Assembly: GCA_050945915.1 (NCBI GenBank)
Contig: JBMNTV010000007.1
Span: 1 to 51,122, forward strand
DNA: 51,122 nt
Origin: CALNBC01 sp050945915
GTDB taxonomy: Bacteria > Bacillota > Clostridia > Christensenellales > CALWSW01
Direction: 5' to 3'
A program made the position numbers and the translations under genes. Below, in pieces: positions 18,211-25,596 of this stretch; within the stretch, counting starts at the first letter, position 1; every line of letters begins with the position of its first letter. The notes under the pieces are model-generated. The model was not told where the DNA came from, did not search any database, and was given only the letters and a program-made list of their open reading frames with translations.

Positions 18211-19005
18211 ATGGCGTACAAGCTGATCGCGCTGGATGTGGACGGCACTCTCCTGACCGACGATAGGATCCTGCCGGAAAGGAACATCGAAGCAATGCGC
18301 GCTGCGATTTGCGCAGGTGTCGAAGTCATGATCGCAACCGGCAGGCCTTATCGGGCTGCCGCCCGGATGATGGAACTGGCGGGGCTGGAGGGGCTGATCC
18401 TGTCCGCAGGCGGCGCACTGATCAGTCGATATCCCAGCGCTGACACGCTCTATGAAGCCTTTGTCGCTGCGGACGCGATTTCTGACCTGGCGGACTGCTG
18501 CAGGCAAAACGGCTGGTTCTGGTTCTGCTTTTCGGGAATGGACTATTATTACGAAAAGGAGGGCGACGATGCGCGCGCGATCGAGCATTATCTCGGTATG
18601 CCGGGAATAATACTGGACTACGGATCCGACCACCAAAGAGACTTCAACAAAGGCACCGTGATGGTGGACCCCGCAATCATCCAATCCGCAGCAGAGGTGT
18701 TGCGCAACCGCATCGGCGACCGGGCGGAAGTTCAAATCTCGGACAAAAATATCATAGATATCACGCCGAAGGGAATCGTAAAAGGGGTGTCTGTGCTTCA
18801 GGCGGCGAAGCTCCGCGGGTTATCTGCGGATCAGGTGATCGCAGTGGGCGACACCGACTCGGATATTTCGATGATCAAAGCCGCGGGGCTGGGGGTTTGC
18901 ATGGCGAACGGAACGGCCGGCGCAAAAGCCGTGGCGGATTACATCGCGCCGTCAAACAACGAGTGCGGCGTTGCCCATGTCATTGAAAAATTCATCCTTA
19001 GCTGA
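18211..19005 (+). CDS. Cof-type HAD-IIB family phosphatase
   Basis: This 264-residue member of the haloacid dehalogenase superfamily (Cof/YidA subfamily) probably dephosphorylates small sugar phosphates or nucleotides; the substrate cannot be predicted. Motif I is ALDVDGTLL with Asp8 and Asp10; motif II is MIATGRPY. Motif III includes the lysine in GIVKGVSV, and motif IV is AVGDTDSDISMIKAAGLGVCMANG. The IIB cap lies between about residues 85 and 190. It is a single-gene unit with a consensus promoter and a terminator at 19019. Confidence 0.9.
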   Translation: MAYKLIALDVDGTLLTDDRILPERNIEAMRAAICAGVEVMIATGRPYRAAARMMELAGLEGLILSAGGALISRYPSADTLYEAFVAADAISDLADCCRQNGWFWFCFSGMDYYYEKEGDDARAIEHYLGMPGIILDYGSDHQRDFNKGTVMVDPAIIQSAAEVLRNRIGDRAEVQISDKNIIDITPKGIVKGVSVLQAAKLRGLSADQVIAVGDTDSDISMIKAAGLGVCMANGTAGAKAVADYIAPSNNECGVAHVIEKFILS

Positions 19006-19018
19006 AGAATGCCCCAGA

Positions 19019-19045
19019 CCCGCCGGAAAGGGGCGGGCTTCTTTT
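19019..19045 (+). terminator. Terminator after the HAD hydrolase gene
   Basis: CCCGCC (19019-19024) and GGCGGG (19032-19037) form the stem, followed by CTTCTTTTATT. Confidence 0.75.
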
Positions 19046-19089
19046 ATTCATCCCGATGTTAAAAAGTCGCAGACTCAATGATAATCGTG

Positions 19090-19095
19090 TATAAT
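19090..19095 (+). promoter_or_regulatory. Putative -10 element upstream of the TGS-nucleoside kinase gene
   Basis: TATAAT with TG directly upstream lies 30 bp before the start codon, but no good -35 box is present 15-19 bp upstream. Confidence 0.4.
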
Positions 19096-19124
19096 AGATC
19101 AAAGCAGACCAAGGAGGGTCCTGT

Positions 19125-20780
19125 ATGGATAGGGTAACATTCAAGCTCAATGGTGCGGAAGCATCCTGTAAGATCGGCGAATCTTTGGTTGCGCTGATCG
19201 GGGAGAACGGGCCCGGCTCCCCGGTACCCGTCGTTGCAGCCCTGGTCAACAACTCCGTCAAGGAGCTTTCATACAAGCCTGTCGGTGGGGAGGACATCCA
19301 GTTTTTGACCCCTGCCGATAAAACCGGGAACGACGTTTATCTGCGCGGGCTGATGCACGTGCTTGTTCAGGCTGTCAAAAAGACGATGCCGGAAAACAGG
19401 CTTTCCATCCAGCACGCGATGAACGAGGGGATTTACTGCGAAATCCGAGGGGAGGAGGATTTCTCGCCCTTTGAACTCGAGCGGATCGAAAGGGAGATGC
19501 GCAAGATCTGCGAAAAGGATGAACCCTTCATCCGTCGCCTGATCAGTCGGGAGGAAGCCATCGCCTTTTACCGGGCGGAAGGCAATATCGACAAGGCCAG
19601 GCTCCTGCGACACAGGGAAGACGCGGTCTTTAAAGTCTATTCCTGCGGCGGGATTTCGGAATACTTTTTCGGGCATATGCCGCCCTCTACGGGATACGTC
19701 CGCCGCTTTGCTCTGGTGATGTCTCCCCCGGGCTTTGTGCTGCTTTACCCAAGGCAGAAGGATCCCCAGGGCGAGCTGCGCTTCACCCCCAGCCCCAAAC
19801 TGGCCCATGTTTTCCGCCAGAGCGAGCGCTGGGCGGACATTTTGGGCGTCGGAACCGTTCCGGATCTGAACGATCTGGTGGAAAGTGGGAAGCTCCGGGA
19901 TTTCATCAGGGTGAACGAAGCGCTGCACGAGCGCACGATCTCGGAGATCGCCTCCCGCATCGTCCGCGATAAGCGGCGGGTGGTGCTGGTCGCGGGACCG
20001 TCCTCCTCCGGAAAGACGACGTTTACCCAAAGGCTGTCTGTCCAGCTTCGGGCCGCCGAGCGGAAAACGGCCATGATTTCTCTGGACAATTATTACAGGG
20101 AACGCAGCGCCCTGAAGCCCAGGGCGGACGGAACCTATGACCTGGAGGACATCAACGCCCTGGACGTTCCGCTGTTCAACCAGCATCTGCACGATCTGCT
20201 TCAGGGGAAAGAGGTGCAGACGCCCCGTTTCGACTTCAAGAAGAAAAAGAGCGTTCCCGGCAAGGTGATGAAACTCCTGCCCGACCAGATCCTGTTGATC
20301 GAGGGAATCCACGGGCTGAACGACGCCATGACCCAAATGGTGGATCCGGACGATAAGTTTAAGGTATATATCAGCGCGCTGACCCAGCTCAACCTCGATT
20401 CCCACGACAGGATTTCCACATCCAACGTGCGGCTCATCCGCCGGCTGGTGCGCGACCATCTGTATCGCGGCATGTCCGCGGAAAGGACGTTGGCGATGTG
20501 GACCAGCGTCCGCGAAGGCGAGGACCGCTGGATCTTCCCCTATCAGGAACAGTGCGACGTCATGTTCAATTCCACCCTTGTGTACGAGCTGCTCTTTTTG
20601 AAGAAATACGCCATCCCCCTTTTGAAGCAGGTCCCGCAGGACAACCCGAATTTCATCGAGGCGAACTACCTCGCAAAGCTGTTGAAGTACTTTGTGGACC
20701 CCAATCCCGAGGATGAATTTGAAATTCCCAGGACCTCAATACTACGAGAGTTCATCGGCGGCGGCTCCTTCGAGCAGTAG
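19125..20780 (+). CDS. Nucleoside (uridine) kinase with N-terminal TGS and ThrRS-like editing-type domain
   Basis: The 551-residue product is a fusion. Residues 1 to about 65 look like a TGS ubiquitin-like domain. Residues about 85-200 resemble the second additional domain of threonyl/alanyl-tRNA synthetases (RLSIQHAMNEGIYCEI, then DFSPFELERIEREMRKIC). From about residue 280 it is a P-loop uridine kinase/phosphoribulokinase: VLVAGPSSSGKTT with Lys297, SLDNYYRER, and LLIEGIHGLN. No synthetase catalytic core is present. The arrangement is known in Clostridia, usually annotated as nucleoside kinase; the role of the front half is unclear. The start has AAGGAGGG 6 bp upstream. There are no tRNA or pyrimidine genes nearby. 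Confidence 0.88.
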   Translation: MDRVTFKLNGAEASCKIGESLVALIGENGPGSPVPVVAALVNNSVKELSYKPVGGEDIQFLTPADKTGNDVYLRGLMHVLVQAVKKTMPENRLSIQHAMNEGIYCEIRGEEDFSPFELERIEREMRKICEKDEPFIRRLISREEAIAFYRAEGNIDKARLLRHREDAVFKVYSCGGISEYFFGHMPPSTGYVRRFALVMSPPGFVLLYPRQKDPQGELRFTPSPKLAHVFRQSERWADILGVGTVPDLNDLVESGKLRDFIRVNEALHERTISEIASRIVRDKRRVVLVAGPSSSGKTTFTQRLSVQLRAAERKTAMISLDNYYRERSALKPRADGTYDLEDINALDVPLFNQHLHDLLQGKEVQTPRFDFKKKKSVPGKVMKLLPDQILLIEGIHGLNDAMTQMVDPDDKFKVYISALTQLNLDSHDRISTSNVRLIRRLVRDHLYRGMSAERTLAMWTSVREGEDRWIFPYQEQCDVMFNSTLVYELLFLKKYAIPLLKQVPQDNPNFIEANYLAKLLKYFVDPNPEDEFEIPRTSILREFIGGGSFEQ

Positions 20781-20798
20781 TGATTCCAATACACAGCC

Positions 20799-20823
20799 CC
20801 AAAAATCGCGGTGCGTTTTTTGG
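20799..20823 (+). terminator. Possible terminator after the nucleoside kinase gene
   Basis: CCAAAAA-T-CGC with a GGT loop pairs with GCG-T-TTTTTGG. The stem is mostly A-T, so this is a weak call. The rest of the 232-bp gap to lgt holds a CCCGCC/GGCGGG inverted repeat (20828-20850) and the lgt promoter. Confidence 0.4.
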
Positions 20824-20942
20824 AATGCCCCGCCGGCGGCGTCGAGGCGGGACAATGGATAAAGAACAGAAAACAGATCCCAATGGGCAGTTCGAAGGGC
20901 GGAAATTTCCGGCTGCCGAAGGGAATAACTGGCTACCAATGC

Positions 20943-20971
20943 TTGATTTTAGGCTGACGAGGTTTTATGAT
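20943..20971 (+). promoter_or_regulatory. Probable promoter of lgt
   Basis: TTGATT (20943-20948), a 17-bp spacer and TATGAT (20966-20971) lie 41 bp upstream of the lgt ATG, which has a CGGAGGC ribosome binding site. Confidence 0.55.
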
Positions 20972-21012
20972 GGGAAAGTACATGGTGCGATTCAACTGAT
21001 CGGAGGCTAATC

Positions 21013-21972
21013 ATGACCAACCCAAGCAGGGTAGCATTCACGTTATTTGGAAGGGACGTCTATTGGTACGGCGTGCTCATCGCGGCTGCGGTGTTTATCG
21101 GCATCATCCTCAGTTACCGTCGGGCCAAGCGCTACGGCATCAAGCAGGACGACCTGATTGACTTCGCGATCTGGGCGATTCCTTCTGCAGTCATATTCGC
21201 CCGACTGTATTACGTCGTTTTCGAATGGGATCTGTTTCGGGGTGATTTGACAAAGATCTTCAGGTTATGGGAAGGGGGCCTCGCGATTTACGGCGCGGTG
21301 ATCGGCGGCGTCATCGCGGGCGTTCTGTTCTGCAGGTATAAGAAGATCAATTTCTGGAGTCTGGCGGATACTGTAACCCCCGCTTTGGTGCTGGGACAGG
21401 CCATCGGCCGCTGGGGAAACTTTTTCAACCAGGAAGCGTACGGCATCGTCGTCACCAATCCGGCCCATATGTGGTTTCCCCTGGCCGTGAAGATCGACGC
21501 GACGAATACGATCCATTACGCCACCTTTTTCTATGAATCCATGTGGTGTCTGCTGATTTTCGCGTTCATCATGCTGATGGGCAAACGCTTCAAGCATCGC
21601 GGAGACTGCTTTTTGTGGTACATCACCCTTTATGCCCTGGAGCGCGCCCTCGTCGAGGGGCTGCGGACGGACAGCCTGTACTGGGGCGGTGTGCGGGTTT
21701 CCCAGCTTTTGAGCGCGTTGCTCTTCGTTGCGGGCATCGCATTTATGATCTGGCGGCATCTCAAAGAAAAGCGCACGGGCGTGCTGGTGGGGGCTGCGCC
21801 ATACTTCGCGCAATGCCCGAGGGATGATGACGAAACCGCCCGGCCGACAAACGGCGCAACAGAAGACAACTGGGTTGAAGTGGAAAATCGCTGCTTCGAG
21901 AACTCCCAAGGCCAAAGCGTTGATCCGGACGGCGCGGCGGATGCAATAGATTCCGAGCAAAAAGAACAATAG
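21013..21972 (+). CDS. lgt: Prolipoprotein diacylglyceryl transferase
   Basis: This integral membrane enzyme transfers diacylglycerol from phosphatidylglycerol to the lipobox cysteine of prolipoproteins. The 319 residues contain about seven hydrophobic segments and the Lgt signature GRWGNFFNQEAYG (Arg133, Asn136). Also present are the family motif LWEGGLAIYGAVIGG and a final RTDSLYWGGVRVSQLLS. After the last membrane segment (about residue 255) there is a hydrophilic tail of about 60 residues rich in Asp, Glu and Asn, longer than in many Lgt proteins. It makes sense in a cell that encodes lipoproteins such as the possible one at 16847-18037. Confidence 0.95.
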   Translation: MTNPSRVAFTLFGRDVYWYGVLIAAAVFIGIILSYRRAKRYGIKQDDLIDFAIWAIPSAVIFARLYYVVFEWDLFRGDLTKIFRLWEGGLAIYGAVIGGVIAGVLFCRYKKINFWSLADTVTPALVLGQAIGRWGNFFNQEAYGIVVTNPAHMWFPLAVKIDATNTIHYATFFYESMWCLLIFAFIMLMGKRFKHRGDCFLWYITLYALERALVEGLRTDSLYWGGVRVSQLLSALLFVAGIAFMIWRHLKEKRTGVLVGAAPYFAQCPRDDDETARPTNGATEDNWVEVENRCFENSQGQSVDPDGAADAIDSEQKEQ

Positions 21973-21977
21973 CGGCA

Positions 21978-22010
21978 CATCCGGCATGATGGCAACCACT
22001 GTGCCGGATG
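21978..22010 (+). other. Perfect 9-bp inverted repeat between lgt and pncB
   Basis: CATCCGGCA (21978-21986) and TGCCGGATG (22002-22010) form a hairpin with a 15-nt loop. It is followed by CCTGAATGAGATTTT rather than a clean T run. It could be a weak terminator for lgt or an operator for pncB. Confidence 0.45.
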
Positions 22011-22044
22011 CCTGAATGAGATTTTAGAAGAGAGGCGCTCCCTG

Positions 22045-23481
22045 ATGCGTAACCTTACCCTTTTGACTGACCTTTACGAGCTGACGATGATGTATGGCTA
22101 CTACAAACAGGGCATGCACAAAAACATCGTCGTGTTTGATATGTTCTTCCGTCCGCCCAGAAACGGTTCAACCTATGCCCTTGCCGCAGGCTTGGAGCAG
22201 GTGATCGATTACGTCAACAACCTCAACTTTGACCAGGAAAGCATCGACTACCTGCGTTCGTTGAACCTGTTTGACGAGGATTTTTTGCAGGAACTGCGCA
22301 ACTTCAGGTTCTCGGGCGAGATCTATGCGGTTCCGGAAGGGACGGTGGTGTTCCCCTACGAACCCATCGTGCGGGTCAAAGCGCCGATTTTTGAGGCTCA
22401 GCTTCTGGAAACGGCGATCCTGAACATCGTCAACCACCAGACGCTGATCGCCACCAAAGCCAGCCGTGTGAAATACGCCGCAGGTGACGCGGACGTCATG
22501 GAGTTCGGACTGCGCCGCGCCCAGGGGCCGGACGCCGGGATTTACGGCGCGCGGGCATCCTATATCGGCGGCTGCTGCGGGACCAGTTGCGTACTCACCG
22601 GCCAGATGTTCGATATTCCCGTCAAAGGCACCCACGCCCATAGCTGGGTGATGTCCTTTCCCGACGAGTTGACGGCTTTTCGGGTCTATGCCCAGGTGTA
22701 TCCCACCGCCTGCCTGCTGCTGGTGGACACCTACGACACCCTCAAAAGCGGCGTGCCCAACGCCATTACCGTTTTTAAAGAACTTCGGGCCAGGGGGCAC
22801 GAGCCCATCGGAATCCGATTGGACAGCGGCGACCTCGCCTATCTTTCCCGTGAAGCGCGCAGGATGCTGGACGAAGCGGGTTTCCCCGACGCCAAGATCT
22901 TCGCGTCCGGAGATCTGGACGAAATGCTGATCCGCGATTTGCAGATGCAGGGCGCGGCGATCGACGTCTGGGCCGTCGGAACAAAGCTGATCACCAGCGA
23001 CGACTGCCCGGCCCTTGGCGGGGTGTATAAGCTGGCTGCAGAAGAGGTTGACGGCAAGCTGGTGCCCAAGATCAAGCTTTCGGACAATCCCATCAAAATG
23101 ACCAATCCCGGCTATAAAAAACTGGTCAGGATTTACGATTCCCATTCGGGCATGGCGATTGCGGACCTGATCATGCTGGACCATGAAACCATCGACACGA
23201 CGCAGCCTTTGCGCATCTTCGACCCTGTGGAAACCTGGAAGACCATGAAGATCACCAACTACACGCTGAAGGAACTCCTCGTTCCGATTTTTGTGGACGG
23301 AAAACAGGTTTACCAGCCCCCGAATGTGCACGAAATCCAAAAATACGCGGCGCAGGACCTTTCGACCTTCTGGGAAGCGTACAGAAGGCTGTATAATCCC
23401 CATGTCTATAAGGTCGACCTGTCCCAGGAATTGTACGACACCAAGCAAGATATGATTCAAAAAGCAGTCAAGCAGGACTGA
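22045..23481 (+). CDS. pncB: Nicotinate phosphoribosyltransferase
   Basis: It converts nicotinate and PRPP to nicotinate mononucleotide, the entry step of the Preiss-Handler NAD salvage route. The 478-residue protein begins NLTLLTDLYELTMMYGYY, typical of the family. It has FFRPPRNGSTYALAAGLEQ, the FGLRRAQGPDA segment, SYIGGCCGTSCV, GTHAHSWVMSF with the conserved His, and GIRLDSGDLAYLSREAR. A GAGAGG-type ribosome binding site lies about 10 bp upstream. A terminator at 23529 ends the unit. No other NAD genes are adjacent. Confidence 0.94.
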   Translation: MRNLTLLTDLYELTMMYGYYKQGMHKNIVVFDMFFRPPRNGSTYALAAGLEQVIDYVNNLNFDQESIDYLRSLNLFDEDFLQELRNFRFSGEIYAVPEGTVVFPYEPIVRVKAPIFEAQLLETAILNIVNHQTLIATKASRVKYAAGDADVMEFGLRRAQGPDAGIYGARASYIGGCCGTSCVLTGQMFDIPVKGTHAHSWVMSFPDELTAFRVYAQVYPTACLLLVDTYDTLKSGVPNAITVFKELRARGHEPIGIRLDSGDLAYLSREARRMLDEAGFPDAKIFASGDLDEMLIRDLQMQGAAIDVWAVGTKLITSDDCPALGGVYKLAAEEVDGKLVPKIKLSDNPIKMTNPGYKKLVRIYDSHSGMAIADLIMLDHETIDTTQPLRIFDPVETWKTMKITNYTLKELLVPIFVDGKQVYQPPNVHEIQKYAAQDLSTFWEAYRRLYNPHVYKVDLSQELYDTKQDMIQKAVKQD

Positions 23482-23528
23482 GAACGACAATATCTGGCGG
23501 GCATATTATGGCTCGCCCACTCCATACT

Positions 23529-23566
23529 AAGCGAGCAGCGTTTCTTGAAAGCGCGCTCGCTTTTTT
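23529..23566 (+). terminator. Terminator between pncB and lonB
   Basis: AAGCGAGC (23529-23536) pairs with GCTCGC and the first Ts (from 23555), with additional inner pairing of GCGTTTC with GAAAGCGC; TTTTTT follows. Its position argues for the lonB start at 23583 rather than further upstream. Confidence 0.8.
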
Positions 23567-23582
23567 ATGCGGAGGTGGAAAC

Positions 23583-25253
23583 TTGGATACCCAGACAGTG
23601 CTCGCCGTACTTCAGATCGCCATGATGATGTGCGTGTTGTTTTTCGTCGTCCGGCGAAACAACGGCGCAAGGCCCCCGTCGGTTCCGGGCTCCTTCAAGA
23701 ATTCCGACAGGGAGTATCAGAAGCTGCGCGCGCTGAGGGCTACTACGTTGACCATACCTCTCTCCGAGCGCACCCGCCCCACCTGCCTTTCGGACATCGT
23801 TGGCCAGGAGGACGGCATCCGCGCGCTTAAAGCCGCGCTTTGCGGCGCCAATCCTCAGCATGTGTTGATCTATGGCCCGCCGGGAATCGGCAAGACCTGC
23901 GCGGCCCGGCTGGTTCTGGAATACGCCAAATCCACGAAACACTCGCCCTTTTCGAAGGACGCTCCCTTTATAGAAGTCAACGCAACCTGCGTGCGCTACG
24001 ATGAACGCTCCATCGCGGACCCGTTGATCGGTTCGGTGCACGACCCGATCTACCAGGGCGCTGGCGTTCTGGGAAACGCAGGCATTCCCCAACCCAAACC
24101 GGGGGCTGTGACCAGGGCTAACGGCGGCGTGCTCTTTCTGGACGAGATCGGAGAGCTTCCCCACATGCAGATGAACAAGCTGCTGAAGGTTCTGGAAGAC
24201 CGGAAAGTCTTCTTTGAGAGCGCCTATTATTCGCCGGACGATACCGCCATTCCGCCGTACATCCACGACATCTTCAAATACGGAATGCCCGCGGATTTCC
24301 GGCTGATCGGCGCTACCACCAAAACGCCCAAAGACATTCCCGACGCGATCCGTTCCCGGTGCATCGAGATCTTTTTTCGCCCGTTGCGGACCGACGAGCT
24401 GGAAGAAATCGCCCATAAAGCGGTGGCAAAAACCGGCCTGACCATAGAAAAGGCTGCAGCCCAGGCCGCGGCAAGATACGCCAACTCCGGCCGGGAGATC
24501 AACAACATCGTCCAGCTCACCGCCGGTTTGGCCATGCAGGAAGGGCGGGACAACATCACCCTTGAGGACGTGGAATGGGTGGCGTCCACCTGCCGTTACC
24601 GCGCCAGGGTGGAACGGTGCGTTCCGCAATCCGCTTCCATCGGCACCGCCAACGGGCTTGCGGTCATGGGGGACGGCACAGGAATGCTGATCGAGATCGA
24701 AGCCCTCGCAACGCCTGCCGAAAGGGGAAAGGGAACGCTGAAAGTCACCGGCGTCATCGACGAGGAGGAAATGAACACCGGCGACAGAAGGCTAAGGCGA
24801 AAGGGGACTGCCGCGGCTTCGGTGGAAAACGCCCTGACCGCCCTTCGCCTGACAGAAGGCATCGACGCCCGGGACTACGACATTCACATCAACCTTCCGG
24901 GCGGGGTACCCATTGACGGCCCCAGCGCAGGGATCGCCATCGCCGTGGCGACGGCCTCCGCCATCCTTGAGCGGCCGGCGGATTGTAGGCTGGCGATGAC
25001 GGGAGAGGTCTCAATTCGGGGCAATGTCCGGTCCGTGGGCGGGATCCGGTGCAAGCTCGCCGCCGCCGCGGTTGCGGGCGCCACAAGGGTGATCATCCCC
25101 GAAGAAAATGCGGCGGAAAAGCAGCGCTTCGCGGGGATGACGGTGATCACAGTCAGCCACCTTTCTGAAGTGTTGGACATCGCCTTCGGCGAATGGAAAG
25201 AAGCCCCCGCAAACGAGGCGCGGCTGCTCTCCGCTTCGGAAAGCAAGGCCTGA
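23583..25253 (+). CDS. lonB: Membrane-anchored Lon-like protease LonB
   Basis: This ATP-dependent serine protease of the LonB type has 556 residues. The TTG start is chosen for the GGAGGTGG site 5 bp upstream. An N-terminal hydrophobic segment (VLAVLQIAMMMCVLFFVV) suggests a membrane anchor. The AAA+ module has IYGPPGIGKTC and GGVLFLDEIGEL. The C-terminal protease domain has Ser448 in DGPSAG and Lys491 in GGIRCK, with the 43-residue spacing of the Lon Ser-Lys dyad. It lacks the long Lon N-terminal substrate-binding domain. In Bacillus lonB acts in the forespore. It lies upstream of lonA-engB with glmS in between. Confidence 0.93.
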   Translation: MDTQTVLAVLQIAMMMCVLFFVVRRNNGARPPSVPGSFKNSDREYQKLRALRATTLTIPLSERTRPTCLSDIVGQEDGIRALKAALCGANPQHVLIYGPPGIGKTCAARLVLEYAKSTKHSPFSKDAPFIEVNATCVRYDERSIADPLIGSVHDPIYQGAGVLGNAGIPQPKPGAVTRANGGVLFLDEIGELPHMQMNKLLKVLEDRKVFFESAYYSPDDTAIPPYIHDIFKYGMPADFRLIGATTKTPKDIPDAIRSRCIEIFFRPLRTDELEEIAHKAVAKTGLTIEKAAAQAAARYANSGREINNIVQLTAGLAMQEGRDNITLEDVEWVASTCRYRARVERCVPQSASIGTANGLAVMGDGTGMLIEIEALATPAERGKGTLKVTGVIDEEEMNTGDRRLRRKGTAAASVENALTALRLTEGIDARDYDIHINLPGGVPIDGPSAGIAIAVATASAILERPADCRLAMTGEVSIRGNVRSVGGIRCKLAAAAVAGATRVIIPEENAAEKQRFAGMTVITVSHLSEVLDIAFGEWKEAPANEARLLSASESKA

Positions 25254-25263
25254 ACAAAAAAGC

Positions 25264-25297
25264 AAAGACGGACGGGTTCAATCCGCCGTCTTTTTTT
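25264..25297 (+). terminator. Rho-independent terminator after lonB
   Basis: AAAGACGG-A-CGG pairs with CCG-CCGTCTTT around a GTTCAAT loop and leads into a run of seven Ts. Confidence 0.85.
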
Positions 25298-25356
25298 GTG
25301 CCCAAAGGGGGAACGGAACTTGTACACATTATGAACTATGAAAAGAATGCCGCATA

Positions 25357-25365
25357 TGCTAAAAT
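25357..25365 (+). promoter_or_regulatory. Extended -10 promoter element for the glmS transcript
   Basis: TGCTAAAAT (hexamer 25360-25365) lies about 70 nt upstream of the ribozyme cleavage site; no strong -35 box is visible. Confidence 0.45.
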
Positions 25366-25433
25366 ACGAGAGAAGTGTGAAGACACGCGCCGCAAAAAAG
25401 AGCGAGAAGGAGGCGCAGTAAGAGCGGTGAAAA

Positions 25434-25564
25434 ACTAGCGCCAGGGCCGGGAAACCGGTCGACGAGGTCCGGAGTGATCGAAAGATTCGGCGGATGCTCC
25501 GGGGCTGTGCGCCAGCCTTTTCCAAGCCCAAAAATCCGGGGCAACCCGGGAACAAAAGGCTTGG
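25434..25564 (+). ncRNA. glmS ribozyme (glucosamine-6-phosphate-activated self-cleaving riboswitch)
   Basis: The conserved core is recognisable: AGCGCCAG, a hairpin GGCCGG-GAAA-CCGGTC (25445-25460), GACGAGG, then CCGGAG (25469-25474) pairing with CTCCGG (25497-25502). Between those arms lie GATCGA and TTCGGCGGATG. A GGCTG/CAGCC hairpin follows (25503-25517). The closing stem CCAAGCC/GGCTTGG (25522-25564) encloses a GCAA-capped CCGGG/CCCGG hairpin. Cleavage is expected between A25437 and G25438. It lies directly upstream of glmS. When GlcN6P is plentiful, the RNA cuts itself and the message is degraded, giving product feedback on GlmS. Confidence 0.93.
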
Positions 25565-25596
25565 AAGCGCAAAAATGGCTGCAAGGAGAAACATAT

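Noticed and set aside
20780..21010. 76-codon GTG-initiated frame (or 51 codons from an ATG at 20855) before lgt
   Set aside because: It contains a terminator-like hairpin, an inverted repeat and the likely lgt promoter, and its composition is unlike a conserved protein.
22168..23490. 440-codon minus-strand open frame antisense to pncB
   Set aside because: It is opposite a clear nicotinate phosphoribosyltransferase gene and has no motif, promoter or ribosome binding site; it is a shadow of the sense codon usage.
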